64,000 bases of DNA from Tateyamaria sp. Alg231-49. GTDB taxonomy: Bacteria > Pseudomonadota > Alphaproteobacteria > Rhodobacterales > Rhodobacteraceae. The stretch spans positions 462,387 to 526,386 of the forward strand of contig NZ_FRFA01000001.1 in assembly GCF_900143535.1 (NCBI RefSeq). The letters run 5' to 3'. The notes beneath the pieces are model-generated. The model was not told where the DNA came from. It worked only from the letters and a program-made list of their open reading frames with translations, and did not search any database. Position 1 is the first letter of the stretch. Each line of letters opens with the position of its first letter. A program made the translations under genes and the position numbers. This document shows positions 54,837 through 63,679 of the stretch, in pieces.

Positions 54837-55142
54837 AATCCTTGGTCAAGGCAAGTGCGAAATCCACCCTGCTCTGATGCAAATGACATTGCGCGCGCGC
54901 ATCGCCCCTTCAATCCAGTAATCGAGTGCGCATTCCGGCAAACGTCATGTTTTGTCGCCACCACCCGGATTGAACCTGCGATGCAAAAGCAGCAATGTCG
55001 TTCAACAAGATTGCAGTCTTCTCGGATACCGATTGGCATTCGCGACATGATATGTCGCTTGTCGTCGCTCAATTGCAGTCGTCAGGCAAATAGACTGTCC
55101 TTCAGCACATGAAATGACCAGCACAATGTCATGAGGTTCCCT
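54837..55142. other. Divergent promoter region between potassium channel and oxidoreductase paralogue 2
   Basis: These 306 bases hold the GCGAC-N7-GTCGC palindrome at 55042-55058 and a GAGG ribosome site 7 nt before the 55143 ATG. I see no gene in it. Confidence 0.6.
55042..55058. promoter_or_regulatory. GCGACAT-GAT-ATGTCGC palindrome upstream of oxidoreductase paralogue 2
   Basis: A perfect 7-bp inverted repeat with 3-nt spacer, 85 nt before the ATG at 55143. Its outer GCGAC-N7-GTCGC geometry is the same as at 53922-53938 in front of paralogue 1, so both are candidate operators for one dimeric regulator. Confidence 0.6.
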
Positions 55143-57560
55143 ATGAAAACCACCACCCGTGTCGCCGTTATCGGCGGCGGCGTTGTCGGCGCATCTGTTC
55201 TATATCACCTGACCAAGCTTGGCTGGTCCGATGTCATGCTCTTGGAACGCTCCGAGCTGACCTCCGGCTCCACATGGCACGCTGCTGGCGGGTTTCACAC
55301 CCTGAACGGCGATACCAACATGGCAGCACTTCAGGGCTATACCATCAAGCTTTACAAAGAGTTGGAAAAGATCACCGGCATGTCCTGTGGCCTGCACCAT
55401 GTGGGCGGTGTGACACTGGCAGAAGATCAGGATCGGTTCGATATGCTGGTGGCCGAACGGGCCAAGCATCGCTTTATGGGGCTTGAAACCGAAATCGTGA
55501 CCCCGGACGAGATCAAAAAGATCGCGCCTGTCACCAATGTCGAAGGAATCGTGGGCGGGCTTTATGATCCGCTTGATGGCCACCTTGACCCGTCCGGGAC
55601 CACACACGCCTACGCCCGCGCTGCGCGGATGGGAGGCGCGACGATTGAGACGCATACCATGGTGCAGGAAACCAACCAACGCGCAGATGGCACGTGGGAT
55701 GTGGTCACAGACAAGGGCACCATCCACGCGGAACACGTGGTCAACGCCGGAGGCCTTTGGGCGCGTGAAGTGGGCGCGATGGCCGGCATCTACTTTCCAC
55801 TTCATCCGATGGAGCACCAGTATCTGGTCACCGAAGATGTGCCGATGATCGTCGAGATGATGAAGGACGGGCACGAACATCCTCACGTTATGGACCCGGC
55901 CGGCGAATCCTATCTGCGCCAAGAGGGCAAAGGCCTGTGCATCGGGTTTTACGAACAGAATTGCCGCCCTTGGGCGGTGGATGGCACTTCGTGGAGTTTT
56001 GGGCAGGATTTGTTGCAAGACGACTTTGACAAAATCGAAGACTCGATCACCTTTGCCTACAACCGTTTTCCCGATCTAGAGCGCGCTGGCGTCAAGAACG
56101 TGATCCATGGTCCCTTCACCTTTGCGCCCGATGGCAACCCTTTGGTCGGCCCCGTGCCGGGCGTGCGTAACTATTGGTCGGCCTGTGGCGTCATGGCTGG
56201 CTTTTCCCAAGGTGGTGGTGTCGGTTTAATGCTGGCGCAATGGATGGTTGAGGGCGAGACAGAGCGGGACACGTTCGCCATGGATGTTGCCCGCTTTGGA
56301 GATTGGATTTCGCCGGGCTACACACTACCCAAGGTGATCGAAAACTATCAGAAACGATTTTCAGTCGCCTACCCTAACGAAGAATTGCCTGCTGCGCGCC
56401 CAAATCGCACGACGCCGATGTACGATATTTTTTCAGACATGGGTGCTGTGTGGGGCCAGCAATACGGGCTGGAAGTGCCCAACTACTTCGCCCAGGGCAA
56501 CGAACCGACATATGAAACGCCGTCCTTCCGCCGGTCAGACGCGTTTGAGGCAACCGCGCGCGAAGTGCAGGCAGTGCGTGGCGCTGTCGGCATCAACGAG
56601 GTGCACAACTTCGGCAAATACCGCGTCACTGGTCCCCGTGCCCGCGCATGGCTTGACCGCGTTATGGCGGGCCGAGTCCCGCAACAAGGACGGATTTCAC
56701 TGACACCAATGCTAAGCCCCAAAGGCAAGCTCATCGGCGACTTCACCATGTCCTGCCTCAGCGAAGAAGAGTTCCAGCTGACCGCGTCTTATGGCGCCCA
56801 AGCCTTTCACATGCGCCACTTCCTCAATGAGGCCGAGGACGGGATGCACATCGAAAACATCACAGATCGACTGAATGGCTTCCAGATCGCCGGACCCAAA
56901 GCACGCGAGGTGCTACAGGACTGCACCCGCACCGACATCTCGCAGATGAAGTTTCTGGATGTCTGGTCGATCACCGTCGGCATGACCGACTGCATCGTGC
57001 AGCGCGTCAGTTACACTGGTGACTTGGGGTTCGAGATTTACTGCGATCCAATGGCTCAACGCCAACTTTGGGCCACTCTATGGGCCGCAGGTCGACCGCA
57101 CGGGATGACACCCTTCGGAATGCGGGCGATGATGTCGCTTCGATTGGACAAGTTCTTTGGCGGCTGGCTGCTGGAATTTGGACCCGACTACACGGCTGCA
57201 GAAACTGGCCTTGATCGCTTCATTTCTTGGAAGAAAAACGCGGCCTTTATCGGGCGTGATGCCGCAGAGACGGAACGGGCCAAGGGCCCCAGTCGCAAGT
57301 TGTGCGCATTTGTTGTTGAGGCCACGGATGCAGACGTACAGGCCTATGAGCCGATTTGGCTGGACGGCGAAGTGGTCGGCTTTTGCACGTCGGGCGGTTA
57401 TTCGCACCACGCGCAGCTTTCTGTTGCGCAAGGGTTCCTTCCTGTGGACCGGATAGCTGAGGGGCTGGAGGTTGAGATCGAAATTCTTGGCCAGATGTGC
57501 AAGGCGCGTTTGGTCACCGAGCCATTGTTTGATCCGGATGGCGCGCGGATGCGGGGGTGA
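55143..57560 (+). CDS. FAD-dependent oxidoreductase with GcvT domain (dimethylglycine/sarcosine dehydrogenase-like), paralogue 2
   Basis: An 805-residue enzyme with the same domain order as paralogue 1: DAO domain (VAVIGGGVVGASVLYHLTKL; covalent-FAD candidate His46 in SGSTWHAAGG), FAO_M segment, then GcvT and GcvT_C domains (KLIGDFTMSCLSEEEFQL, TGDLGFEIYCD, MRAMMSLRLDKFFGGW). The first 48 residues are nearly identical to paralogue 1, but the rest diverges, so it is an old duplication and the substrates may differ. I chose the ATG at 55143 with GAGG 7 nt upstream. It is followed by a MocA-like gene 12 nt downstream. Confidence 0.9.
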   Translation: MKTTTRVAVIGGGVVGASVLYHLTKLGWSDVMLLERSELTSGSTWHAAGGFHTLNGDTNMAALQGYTIKLYKELEKITGMSCGLHHVGGVTLAEDQDRFDMLVAERAKHRFMGLETEIVTPDEIKKIAPVTNVEGIVGGLYDPLDGHLDPSGTTHAYARAARMGGATIETHTMVQETNQRADGTWDVVTDKGTIHAEHVVNAGGLWAREVGAMAGIYFPLHPMEHQYLVTEDVPMIVEMMKDGHEHPHVMDPAGESYLRQEGKGLCIGFYEQNCRPWAVDGTSWSFGQDLLQDDFDKIEDSITFAYNRFPDLERAGVKNVIHGPFTFAPDGNPLVGPVPGVRNYWSACGVMAGFSQGGGVGLMLAQWMVEGETERDTFAMDVARFGDWISPGYTLPKVIENYQKRFSVAYPNEELPAARPNRTTPMYDIFSDMGAVWGQQYGLEVPNYFAQGNEPTYETPSFRRSDAFEATAREVQAVRGAVGINEVHNFGKYRVTGPRARAWLDRVMAGRVPQQGRISLTPMLSPKGKLIGDFTMSCLSEEEFQLTASYGAQAFHMRHFLNEAEDGMHIENITDRLNGFQIAGPKAREVLQDCTRTDISQMKFLDVWSITVGMTDCIVQRVSYTGDLGFEIYCDPMAQRQLWATLWAAGRPHGMTPFGMRAMMSLRLDKFFGGWLLEFGPDYTAAETGLDRFISWKKNAAFIGRDAAETERAKGPSRKLCAFVVEATDADVQAYEPIWLDGEVVGFCTSGGYSHHAQLSVAQGFLPVDRIAEGLEVEIEILGQMCKARLVTEPLFDPDGARMRG

Positions 57561-57572
57561 TAGGATAGGGCC

Positions 57573-58181
57573 ATGATGCCTATCCTGATCCTTGCCGCCG
57601 GAGCATCCTCGCGTATGCGCGGCGCCGACAAGCTGTTGCTGGATGTCGACGGCATGCCATTGCTGCGCAAGCAGGCCTGTATGGCCCTTGAGGTGAGCAC
57701 AGATGTGCGCATCGCACTGCCACCGCGACCGCACCCACGCTATGACGTGGTTCAGGATCTGGACGTCCAGACAATTGAGGTCACAGATGCGGCCCAAGGC
57801 ATGAGCGCGAGCCTGCGGGCTTTGTTTGCCACTCTGGAACCAGAGCAGTCGCATGCAATGGTGCTACTGGGGGATTTGCCAGACCTGATCAACGAGGATT
57901 TGCGCGCGGTCATGAGCGCAACGACCCAATACCCGGATGCGATGATCTGGCGCGGGGCAACCCAGACCGGAAAGGGTGGGCATCCAATGGTCGTATCCCG
58001 CTCCATTTTCAAGGAATTTCAGATGCTTGAAGGCGACAGCGGAGGTAATTCCATCATCGCCAACCACGATGATGCAGTCCACCTTGTGCCTTTGGTTGGG
58101 AACCGGGCACGCCAGGACCTCGACACGCCCGAGGACTGGGCAGCGTGGCGTGCAGGCCGTTCTAGCTCAAACGCTCCATGA
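57573..58181 (+). CDS. MocA/MobA-like nucleotidyltransferase
   Basis: A 202-residue NTP-transferase fold protein. The N-terminal signature is ILILAAGASSRMRGADKLLLDVDGMPLLR, with the Mg site in VLLGDLPDL and the GGHPMVVSR block. This group includes molybdenum cofactor cytidylyltransferases (MocA) and related sugar-nucleotide enzymes. Without a molybdoenzyme or moco gene nearby, the specific product is open. It starts 12 nt after the oxidoreductase stop, so co-transcription is likely. Confidence 0.87.
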   Translation: MMPILILAAGASSRMRGADKLLLDVDGMPLLRKQACMALEVSTDVRIALPPRPHPRYDVVQDLDVQTIEVTDAAQGMSASLRALFATLEPEQSHAMVLLGDLPDLINEDLRAVMSATTQYPDAMIWRGATQTGKGGHPMVVSRSIFKEFQMLEGDSGGNSIIANHDDAVHLVPLVGNRARQDLDTPEDWAAWRAGRSSSNAP

Positions 58182-58705
58182 TAACGTGCGCGTCATACCG
58201 TTTCATAGACAAACAGGCCGCGCCGTATTCTTCCAGTCCGGACTGGGAGAGCAGCGCCGGGAAATGGACAACGTTTTAGCGCCAAGGGCCAGACAGCTGA
58301 TCATCTCAGCTAGACGCATTGATCGTCTCATCTTCATTGGGACCCTGAAAGGTTCCATTACGGTAAGGTCCAGTGACCACAGACGTGACAACAGCCCTCA
58401 CATACAAAAAACAATACCATCGGCCTCGTTACGCCGCCCACCGGACGTTCATACTACTCTGTGAAATTATCCAAATTGAGTGCACATTCTGAGGGGAGCT
58501 TCCCTAGAGTGGCAACCTCAACAACAACTTGGATCAATTGGCGCACGATTGCAGCAGCAAGTACGCCATCCAATGAAGCAAGCCGGTGTTGGGGACCCTT
58601 CTAAAACACAAAAAACGGGTGCAGCCCCCTGCCCCGTTTTTTGCGTTCCGCACGAGTCACACACGGAATGCTGCATATTTCGATGCGCCTTTGAGGCGCG
58701 AAACC
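58182..58705. other. Intergenic region between the MocA-like gene and the RTX gene
   Basis: These 524 bases separate convergent genes. They hold a perfect 14-bp palindrome CCAGTCCGGACTGG at 58233-58246 and a terminator hairpin at 58610-58642. A 62-codon minus-strand frame (58203-58391) has no recognisable features. Confidence 0.6.
58610..58642 (-). terminator. Bidirectional terminator after the RTX gene
   Basis: AAAAACGGG and CCCGTTTTT flank a GC-rich loop (with an additional partial TGC/GCA pairing). A-runs on the left and T-runs on the right allow termination of both the MocA-like gene and the minus-strand RTX gene, whose stop lies about 65 nt away. Confidence 0.75.
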
Positions 58706-61700
58706 TTATTGCGTCAGAAGCTTGGCCTCATGCTTTTTCAAACTGCGGCGCGCCGCTGCATAGGCCCTGATCCCTGTTTCTGTTTCCAACTCCAGGAACA
58801 GTTCTAGAATTTCAGCGCGCACAGTGTCGTCCATCGCATTCAGGGTCTGATCGCCCGGCTGGAAGCTTTCGGTCCATGTGCCATCGGACAGGATCACCTC
58901 ATGCTGGTCGAACATTACGTGGATGTAGGTTGTGTGCGACACGTCCACAACGTCGATCCCTTCCATGTCTGTCAGATGCTTTGCCGGCACCAGCACTTCG
59001 GATTCTTCAAAGTAAAGGGCGGTCTTGTCACTGGACATCAACACACGGTGCTGCGGCGAAACGAGCATATCTCGCTCTGGCAGACCGTTGCCCAAGGCTC
59101 CTTGGCGGATAAGAACCGGACGCAGGTGTGCAGCGCGGCCAAGTTCGCAACCGCTCATGTCGCGCTGTCCCACCCAACGGATTTCCTGAATGCCATTGTC
59201 CCGGGTGATCACCCGATCACCAACTTGCAGATCCTGAACAAGGCGTTCGCCACTTGCCGTTGCGATCTTGGTACCGGGGGTAAAGCAGGGAATGACATTC
59301 TCAATTTCAGCGAATGTCAGTGTTCCGGTGACATTGCCATCGTCGTCAAGGAAATCGACCGTACCGCTTTCGCTGTTGGGATCCCCCCCATCAAAGTTGA
59401 TAGTGAGCGGACCAGAACCAGTCAGATTGAGGGTGTCATCGTCATTGCCGCCTTCGCCACCAATAATTGTATCGCCGGCGCCACCACCAAATATCTGGTC
59501 GGCATCATCACCTGCAAAGACAATATCGGCCGCACCATCATCAACCTGATTGGTGTCCCCGACAAAGATCAGATCATCGCCTTTACCACCAACGATGAAG
59601 TCAGAGTCGTCACCGCCCACCACAAGGTCGCCATCGTCGCCACCTATGATGAAGTCATTACCGGCCCCGCCTTCCAACACGTTCGTGCCGTCGCCACCTT
59701 CGAGAATGTCGTTGCCTTCACCCCCAAACAATTGGTCATCACCCTCGTCGCCAGCCAATTGGTCATTGCCAATACCGCCGCGGATGGTGTCATCGCCATC
59801 TTCTCCGCGCAGGACATCATTGCCCTCACCGCCAAGCACGCGATCATTGCCGCCGCCAGCCAACACTTCGTCGTCACCAAGCCCTGCATCCACGGTGTCG
59901 TTGCCATCAAACGCAAGAATCGTGTCATCCAGACCGTCAGGGCCGTCTACTTCGTCACCGTCGGCATCGACATAGCCGGGGCCGATGGAATCTGGACCGT
60001 TCGTCCCCTCAACGACACCCGGTCCGGGTACTGGGACACTCGGAATTGAGACGGAGGTTGGAATGACCGGCACAACGTCAAATTCGTCGTCCTCACTGTC
60101 CGGTGCATCCGATGGCGGAGCGGGGTTCGGGTTGTCCTCAACAAAGATGACGTTTTCGATTTGCGAGAAAGTCGCCGTGCCCGTTGGCGTGATGCTGCCA
60201 AAGTCATAGAACGTGACCACACCTGCTTCTGGATCGTTCGGGTCGAATTCCACAACGGACGTGCTGGACACCACGATGGTGTCAAAGTCGTCACCCCCTT
60301 CACCGCCGACAATTGTGTCACCGGGACCAATTTCGATGAACGTGTCACGGTCATCGCCACCACTTTGGAAATCCGCACCTGCGCCGCCGTCGATCGTGTC
60401 GTTACCCGACCCACCTATCAGGCTGTCATCGCCGTCACCGGCAAACAGGAAATCAGCTCCCCCACCGGCCGTATTACCTTCGCCAACTGTGCCGTCACCG
60501 TACAGCGTGTCATTGCCGATACCACCGACCACAACGTCTTGATTGTCGCCGCCAATCAGACTGTCATTACCAGCCTCGCCAATTACGAGGTCGATGCCTG
60601 CGCCACCGTCGATGGTGTCATCGCCCGCTTCACCGTCAAGGATATCAATGCCTTCGCCGCCAGCAATGACATCATCACCCTCACCGCCCAGGATAAGGTC
60701 CGTGTCCGCGCCGCCATCAAGGTCGTCATCGCCTTGGCCACCAACAATGATGTCGACGCCGTCACCACCAACGACAGTGTCGTCGCCCTGGCCACCGCCC
60801 AAAAGGTCATTGCCTATGCCGCCATCGATGTAATCGTCGTCGATTTCGCCAAGAATGAGATCGTCACCCTCTTCTCCATAGAGGACATCTTGGTCGTCCG
60901 CGCCATAGATCACATCACTGCCGTCGCCGCCAAACACGGTATCACGGCCATTGTCTGGACGCAGGTCAGGCCCAAACGGGTTGGATCCGTCATCTTCGAT
61001 GTTCAGCGCGTCCAGACCCAGATCAGGATCGTTGCCAGCATAGATCGTGTCGTTGCCGACGCCGCCTTCGATCAGGTCATTGCCTTCGCCGCCGACGATC
61101 CGGTCTGCACCATCGTCGCCGGTGATCTCGTCGTCGTCGATGCCCCCATCGATGACATCATCGCCGGTCCCGCCCACAATCGTGTCGCGGTCATCCCCGG
61201 TCGAGATGGTGTCGTTGCCAGCCCCGCCATCGACAAAGTCGCGATCATTCTCGGCGGCAGGCGTGCCTTCTTCACCCGGGAAGAGCCCTGGATAGCCCTT
61301 GTCGACCAGCAGATTGCTGGCCGGATCGCCCGAGGTGATCGAGTCATTCCCGTCGCCGCCCAAAATACTGTCAGACCCTGCGCCACCTGTGATGACGTCG
61401 TCGCCGCCTTCACCAAAGATGGTGTCGTCACCTTCACCTCCGTGAAGGGTATCGTCCCCGGGTACGGCAGGTGTCGTCGGAACGTATGTCGGATAGAAAT
61501 CGGCATACTCAAGCACAGCATCATTGCCGGGCCCTTTGTTGATCGTGGGTCCAGGGTCCTCGGCTGGGCCATTTGTGTCCCCGTCCACTTGATAGAACCG
61601 CGTCGGCTGCTTCCCACCCTTGATCGAGGCGCCAATGAGCGGATCAAGCCCGTCCAGAGCAGACTGCTCGGACACAATGTAGTCCGACAATTGCTGGTAG

Positions 61701-62605
61701 AAATCGTCCAGATCGTTGCTGATGAAGGTCGGGGTGTCGCTATCGGGGAAGTTGTCTACTTTCACCGAGTAGTCATAGATCCCATCGCCCGTCGTGTCAT
61801 AATACAAGACGACGTTCGAGATATCCTGTTTCCATTCTGGGAAGTAATCGGTGCCGGTTTCCGATCCGCCAAAGGTGCTGTCGCCATAGATTAGATCGTC
61901 ACCGGTGCCGCCTTCGACACTGTCACTGCCGGAACCCGCATAGACGTCATCATCACCCGCGCCGGATTCAATCGTATCGTCTCCACCCAATGCATCTACG
62001 ATGTCATCGTCGGGGCCTTCCCCGGGTAGTTGTGCGTCGCCTGCATCGATAAAGTCGCCATCAGGGTCTTCGTCGTAGACAGCGTCGATCAGGTTGGCAG
62101 AATTGTCGCCTTCCACCACGCCATCCAATCCAGAGTCGTCAAACACCAGATTGTCGATTGCGCCCGACCCATTCAGCGTCACGTCCATCCGCGCTACGCC
62201 ATCGATATTGAAATCCTGAATCAGCTGTCCGTTATTGTCCGTGGCACCGATGTGCACAGTCTCGATCAGATGCCCGTTGGCATCAAAAAACTTGACCGAG
62301 GCACCTTCTTCAACATCAAGGAATGTCAGCTTGTTGATATAGGCCAATTCGTGGAAGTCGAACGTGATCGTGCCACCGTTGGCGTTGTCATCGGGATCAT
62401 TGCTGTCACCATCTTCGGAAATGATCAGAACATTTCCGAGGTTCGTCGTTTCAAGATCATGATCACCGCCAGTTGGGTTTGCGGAGTCAAAAATCATGGC
62501 CTTGCACGAACCGCCCACAGCCGAAATGGTCACGCCTTCGGACTGGAATTCGTTATCTACAACTGTGCCTGTCGCAAGGTTATTGAAATCAAACAACTTT
62601 GTCAT
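58706..62605 (-). CDS. RTX (hemolysin-type calcium-binding) protein with C-terminal Hint domain
   Basis: A 1299-residue extracellular-type protein. Residues 1-155 are a jelly-roll-like domain (MTKLFDFNNLATGTVV, TITFDFHELAYINKL). Residues about 180-1080 are many GGxGxDxxx nonapeptide repeats, interrupted near 250-390 and by two VENVIF-type spacers. This predicts calcium-dependent beta-rolls and type I secretion, so no N-terminal signal peptide is expected. Residues 1107-1245 form a Hint domain (Hint_2 type): CFTPGTKIATASGERLVQDL begins it with the Cys nucleophile, and VSPQHRVLM holds the conserved His. It may autoprocess. No ABC exporter or membrane fusion gene is in the window. Acidic, Asp-rich composition is typical. 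Function (adhesin, S-layer or other) is unknown. Confidence 0.93.
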   Translation of the reverse strand: MTKLFDFNNLATGTVVDNEFQSEGVTISAVGGSCKAMIFDSANPTGGDHDLETTNLGNVLIISEDGDSNDPDDNANGGTITFDFHELAYINKLTFLDVEEGASVKFFDANGHLIETVHIGATDNNGQLIQDFNIDGVARMDVTLNGSGAIDNLVFDDSGLDGVVEGDNSANLIDAVYDEDPDGDFIDAGDAQLPGEGPDDDIVDALGGDDTIESGAGDDDVYAGSGSDSVEGGTGDDLIYGDSTFGGSETGTDYFPEWKQDISNVVLYYDTTGDGIYDYSVKVDNFPDSDTPTFISNDLDDFYQQLSDYIVSEQSALDGLDPLIGASIKGGKQPTRFYQVDGDTNGPAEDPGPTINKGPGNDAVLEYADFYPTYVPTTPAVPGDDTLHGGEGDDTIFGEGGDDVITGGAGSDSILGGDGNDSITSGDPASNLLVDKGYPGLFPGEEGTPAAENDRDFVDGGAGNDTISTGDDRDTIVGGTGDDVIDGGIDDDEITGDDGADRIVGGEGNDLIEGGVGNDTIYAGNDPDLGLDALNIEDDGSNPFGPDLRPDNGRDTVFGGDGSDVIYGADDQDVLYGEEGDDLILGEIDDDYIDGGIGNDLLGGGQGDDTVVGGDGVDIIVGGQGDDDLDGGADTDLILGGEGDDVIAGGEGIDILDGEAGDDTIDGGAGIDLVIGEAGNDSLIGGDNQDVVVGGIGNDTLYGDGTVGEGNTAGGGADFLFAGDGDDSLIGGSGNDTIDGGAGADFQSGGDDRDTFIEIGPGDTIVGGEGGDDFDTIVVSSTSVVEFDPNDPEAGVVTFYDFGSITPTGTATFSQIENVIFVEDNPNPAPPSDAPDSEDDEFDVVPVIPTSVSIPSVPVPGPGVVEGTNGPDSIGPGYVDADGDEVDGPDGLDDTILAFDGNDTVDAGLGDDEVLAGGGNDRVLGGEGNDVLRGEDGDDTIRGGIGNDQLAGDEGDDQLFGGEGNDILEGGDGTNVLEGGAGNDFIIGGDDGDLVVGGDDSDFIVGGKGDDLIFVGDTNQVDDGAADIVFAGDDADQIFGGGAGDTIIGGEGGNDDDTLNLTGSGPLTINFDGGDPNSESGTVDFLDDDGNVTGTLTFAEIENVIPCFTPGTKIATASGERLVQDLQVGDRVITRDNGIQEIRWVGQRDMSGCELGRAAHLRPVLIRQGALGNGLPERDMLVSPQHRVLMSSDKTALYFEESEVLVPAKHLTDMEGIDVVDVSHTTYIHVMFDQHEVILSDGTWTESFQPGDQTLNAMDDTVRAEILELFLELETETGIRAYAAARRSLKKHEAKLLTQ

Positions 62606-62736
62606 GGATCGAAACTCCTAGCCGGTCGCGCAAACAACGCGCGGCGCAGCGGGAACAAACAATTGGATCGGAGTTTTTGGGGCGCGCATGAAACATAGCG
62701 CGTCTTGCGCATGCTTAACCGCACACATCAGCGTAA

Positions 62737-62789
62737 ATCGCTTCACAGTTCTTACCTCGTCACACACTCACTACCCGAACTGAAGCGAT
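62737..62789. promoter_or_regulatory. Long stem-loop upstream of the RTX gene
   Basis: ATCGCTTCA (62737-62745) and TGAAGCGAT (62781-62789) form 9-bp arms. An additional GTTC/GAAC pairing inside, with a 2-nt bulge, extends the stem to about 13 bp. It lies about 130-185 nt before the RTX start. Confidence 0.5.
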
Positions 62790-62864
62790 GAACCGAACAC
62801 TGGGCGATCCACACATAACGCCCCGTAGGAAGGAACAGAGAGAGAAGCCGCACGAGGGCCTCGC

Positions 62865-62884
62865 GATACCAACTGTCTGGTATC
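62865..62884. promoter_or_regulatory. Inverted repeat GATACCA-N6-TGGTATC
   Basis: Perfect 7-bp arms with a 6-nt spacer, an operator-like dyad. About 260 nt upstream of the RTX start, with no nearer gene on the plus strand. Confidence 0.4.
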
Positions 62885-63489
62885 CCTTGCTTACATACCG
62901 TCGCAACGCGACTTAACGAACGCACATCTCCCGTACCTTTAACAGTACGCACAGTGCGGTCGCCCCCGTGACCAAAATAATCATCGCCCCCCAGATGGGC
63001 TAACCTTAACTACGAAGTGGTTTAAGCCAACAAAAGTAAAAAATGTATGAAAAGCTGCGGTATTTCTTTACAGCGCCGCGTTGCGGACCTGAGAGGCCTA
63101 ATGCAAACTCAATCCTGAGTAGAAGACTCCTTCTGGTATAATTTAAGACTCTTGGAACAATCACACGAAAACCGTTTGAAAATAGGGCTTTAAACAAAAT
63201 AACGTGCTATTTTCAATTCAACTTAAAGTTTGAATAGAGAAAACACAGAACAATCTGCTCACAATATGGCAAAGTCGGTCGTTTTATAACAACCATGCGT
63301 TCCAGTATGGAGATCAATCCCAAAAAAATGGGCGAATTGATGCCAAATTACGGGATTATCTAGAGCGATTTGCGAATCATTTCGTCGAAAATGTGGTGGC
63401 AATGTGAAACCCTGCACCGCCAAAGCGCCCATGCATAAAGAATGCGGAGCCTCGTCTGCGGCACGACTGAAGAAACTACCTTATGAGGC

Positions 63490-63575
63490 TGGTACCCAAG
63501 GCCGGACTCGAACCGGCACGTCCGTTAGGACGGGGGATTTTGAATCCCCTGCGTCTACCATTCCGCCACTTGGGC
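63490..63575 (-). tRNA. tRNA-Leu (anticodon CAA)
   Basis: On the minus strand an 86-nt sequence folds as a class II tRNA. The acceptor stem is GCCCAAG/CTTGGGT, the anticodon arm is GGGGA-TTCAAAA-TCCCC with CAA as anticodon, the long variable arm is CGTCC/GGACG, the T arm is GCCGG-TTCGAGT-CCGGC, and the 3' CCA is encoded. It decodes UUG. An integrase gene begins 105 nt beyond its 5' end on the other strand. Confidence 0.95.
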
Positions 63576-63600
63576 CTCATTGAAAACATTAGACTTTCTC

Positions 63601-63661
63601 TGTCTACTGCTTCCCTTGTCTTGGTTTATTGAGGTAATCTCGTCTACTAAATGTCTACTGC
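63601..63661 (+). repeat. GTCTACT direct repeats upstream of the integrase (candidate arm-type sites)
   Basis: TGTCTACTGC occurs at 63601-63610 and 63652-63661, and CGTCTACTAA at 63641-63650. Direct heptamers GTCTACT immediately before a tyrosine integrase start look like arm-type integrase or excisionase binding sites. The tRNA D-arm region also contains GTCTAC at 63552-63557. Confidence 0.5.
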
Positions 63662-63679
63662 TGGACACAGGGGACTATT

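Larger units (their letters stand above)
62606..63489. other. Gene-free, AT-richer region upstream of the RTX gene
   Basis: These 884 bases hold no convincing gene. The left part (62700-62970) is dense in inverted repeats, two of which are listed separately. The right part (63000-63480) is AT-richer with many stops in all frames. Small frames at 62752-62952 and 63006-63197 have no ribosome sites or recognisable features. Confidence 0.6.

Noticed and set aside
60161-61894. 577-codon plus-strand open frame opposite the RTX gene, and a 382-codon frame at 58901-60049
   Set aside because: Both are antisense shadows of the Asp/Gly repeat codons. Repeats such as GGNGAYGAY read in reverse give long Val/Ile/Ala-rich frames without stops. 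There is no ribosome site and no family resemblance.
58706-62605. Regularly spaced DNA repeats that could suggest a CRISPR or satellite array
   Set aside because: The periodicity is 27 bp in frame and encodes the RTX nonapeptide; copies are degenerate at synonymous positions, so the repeat is a protein-level feature.
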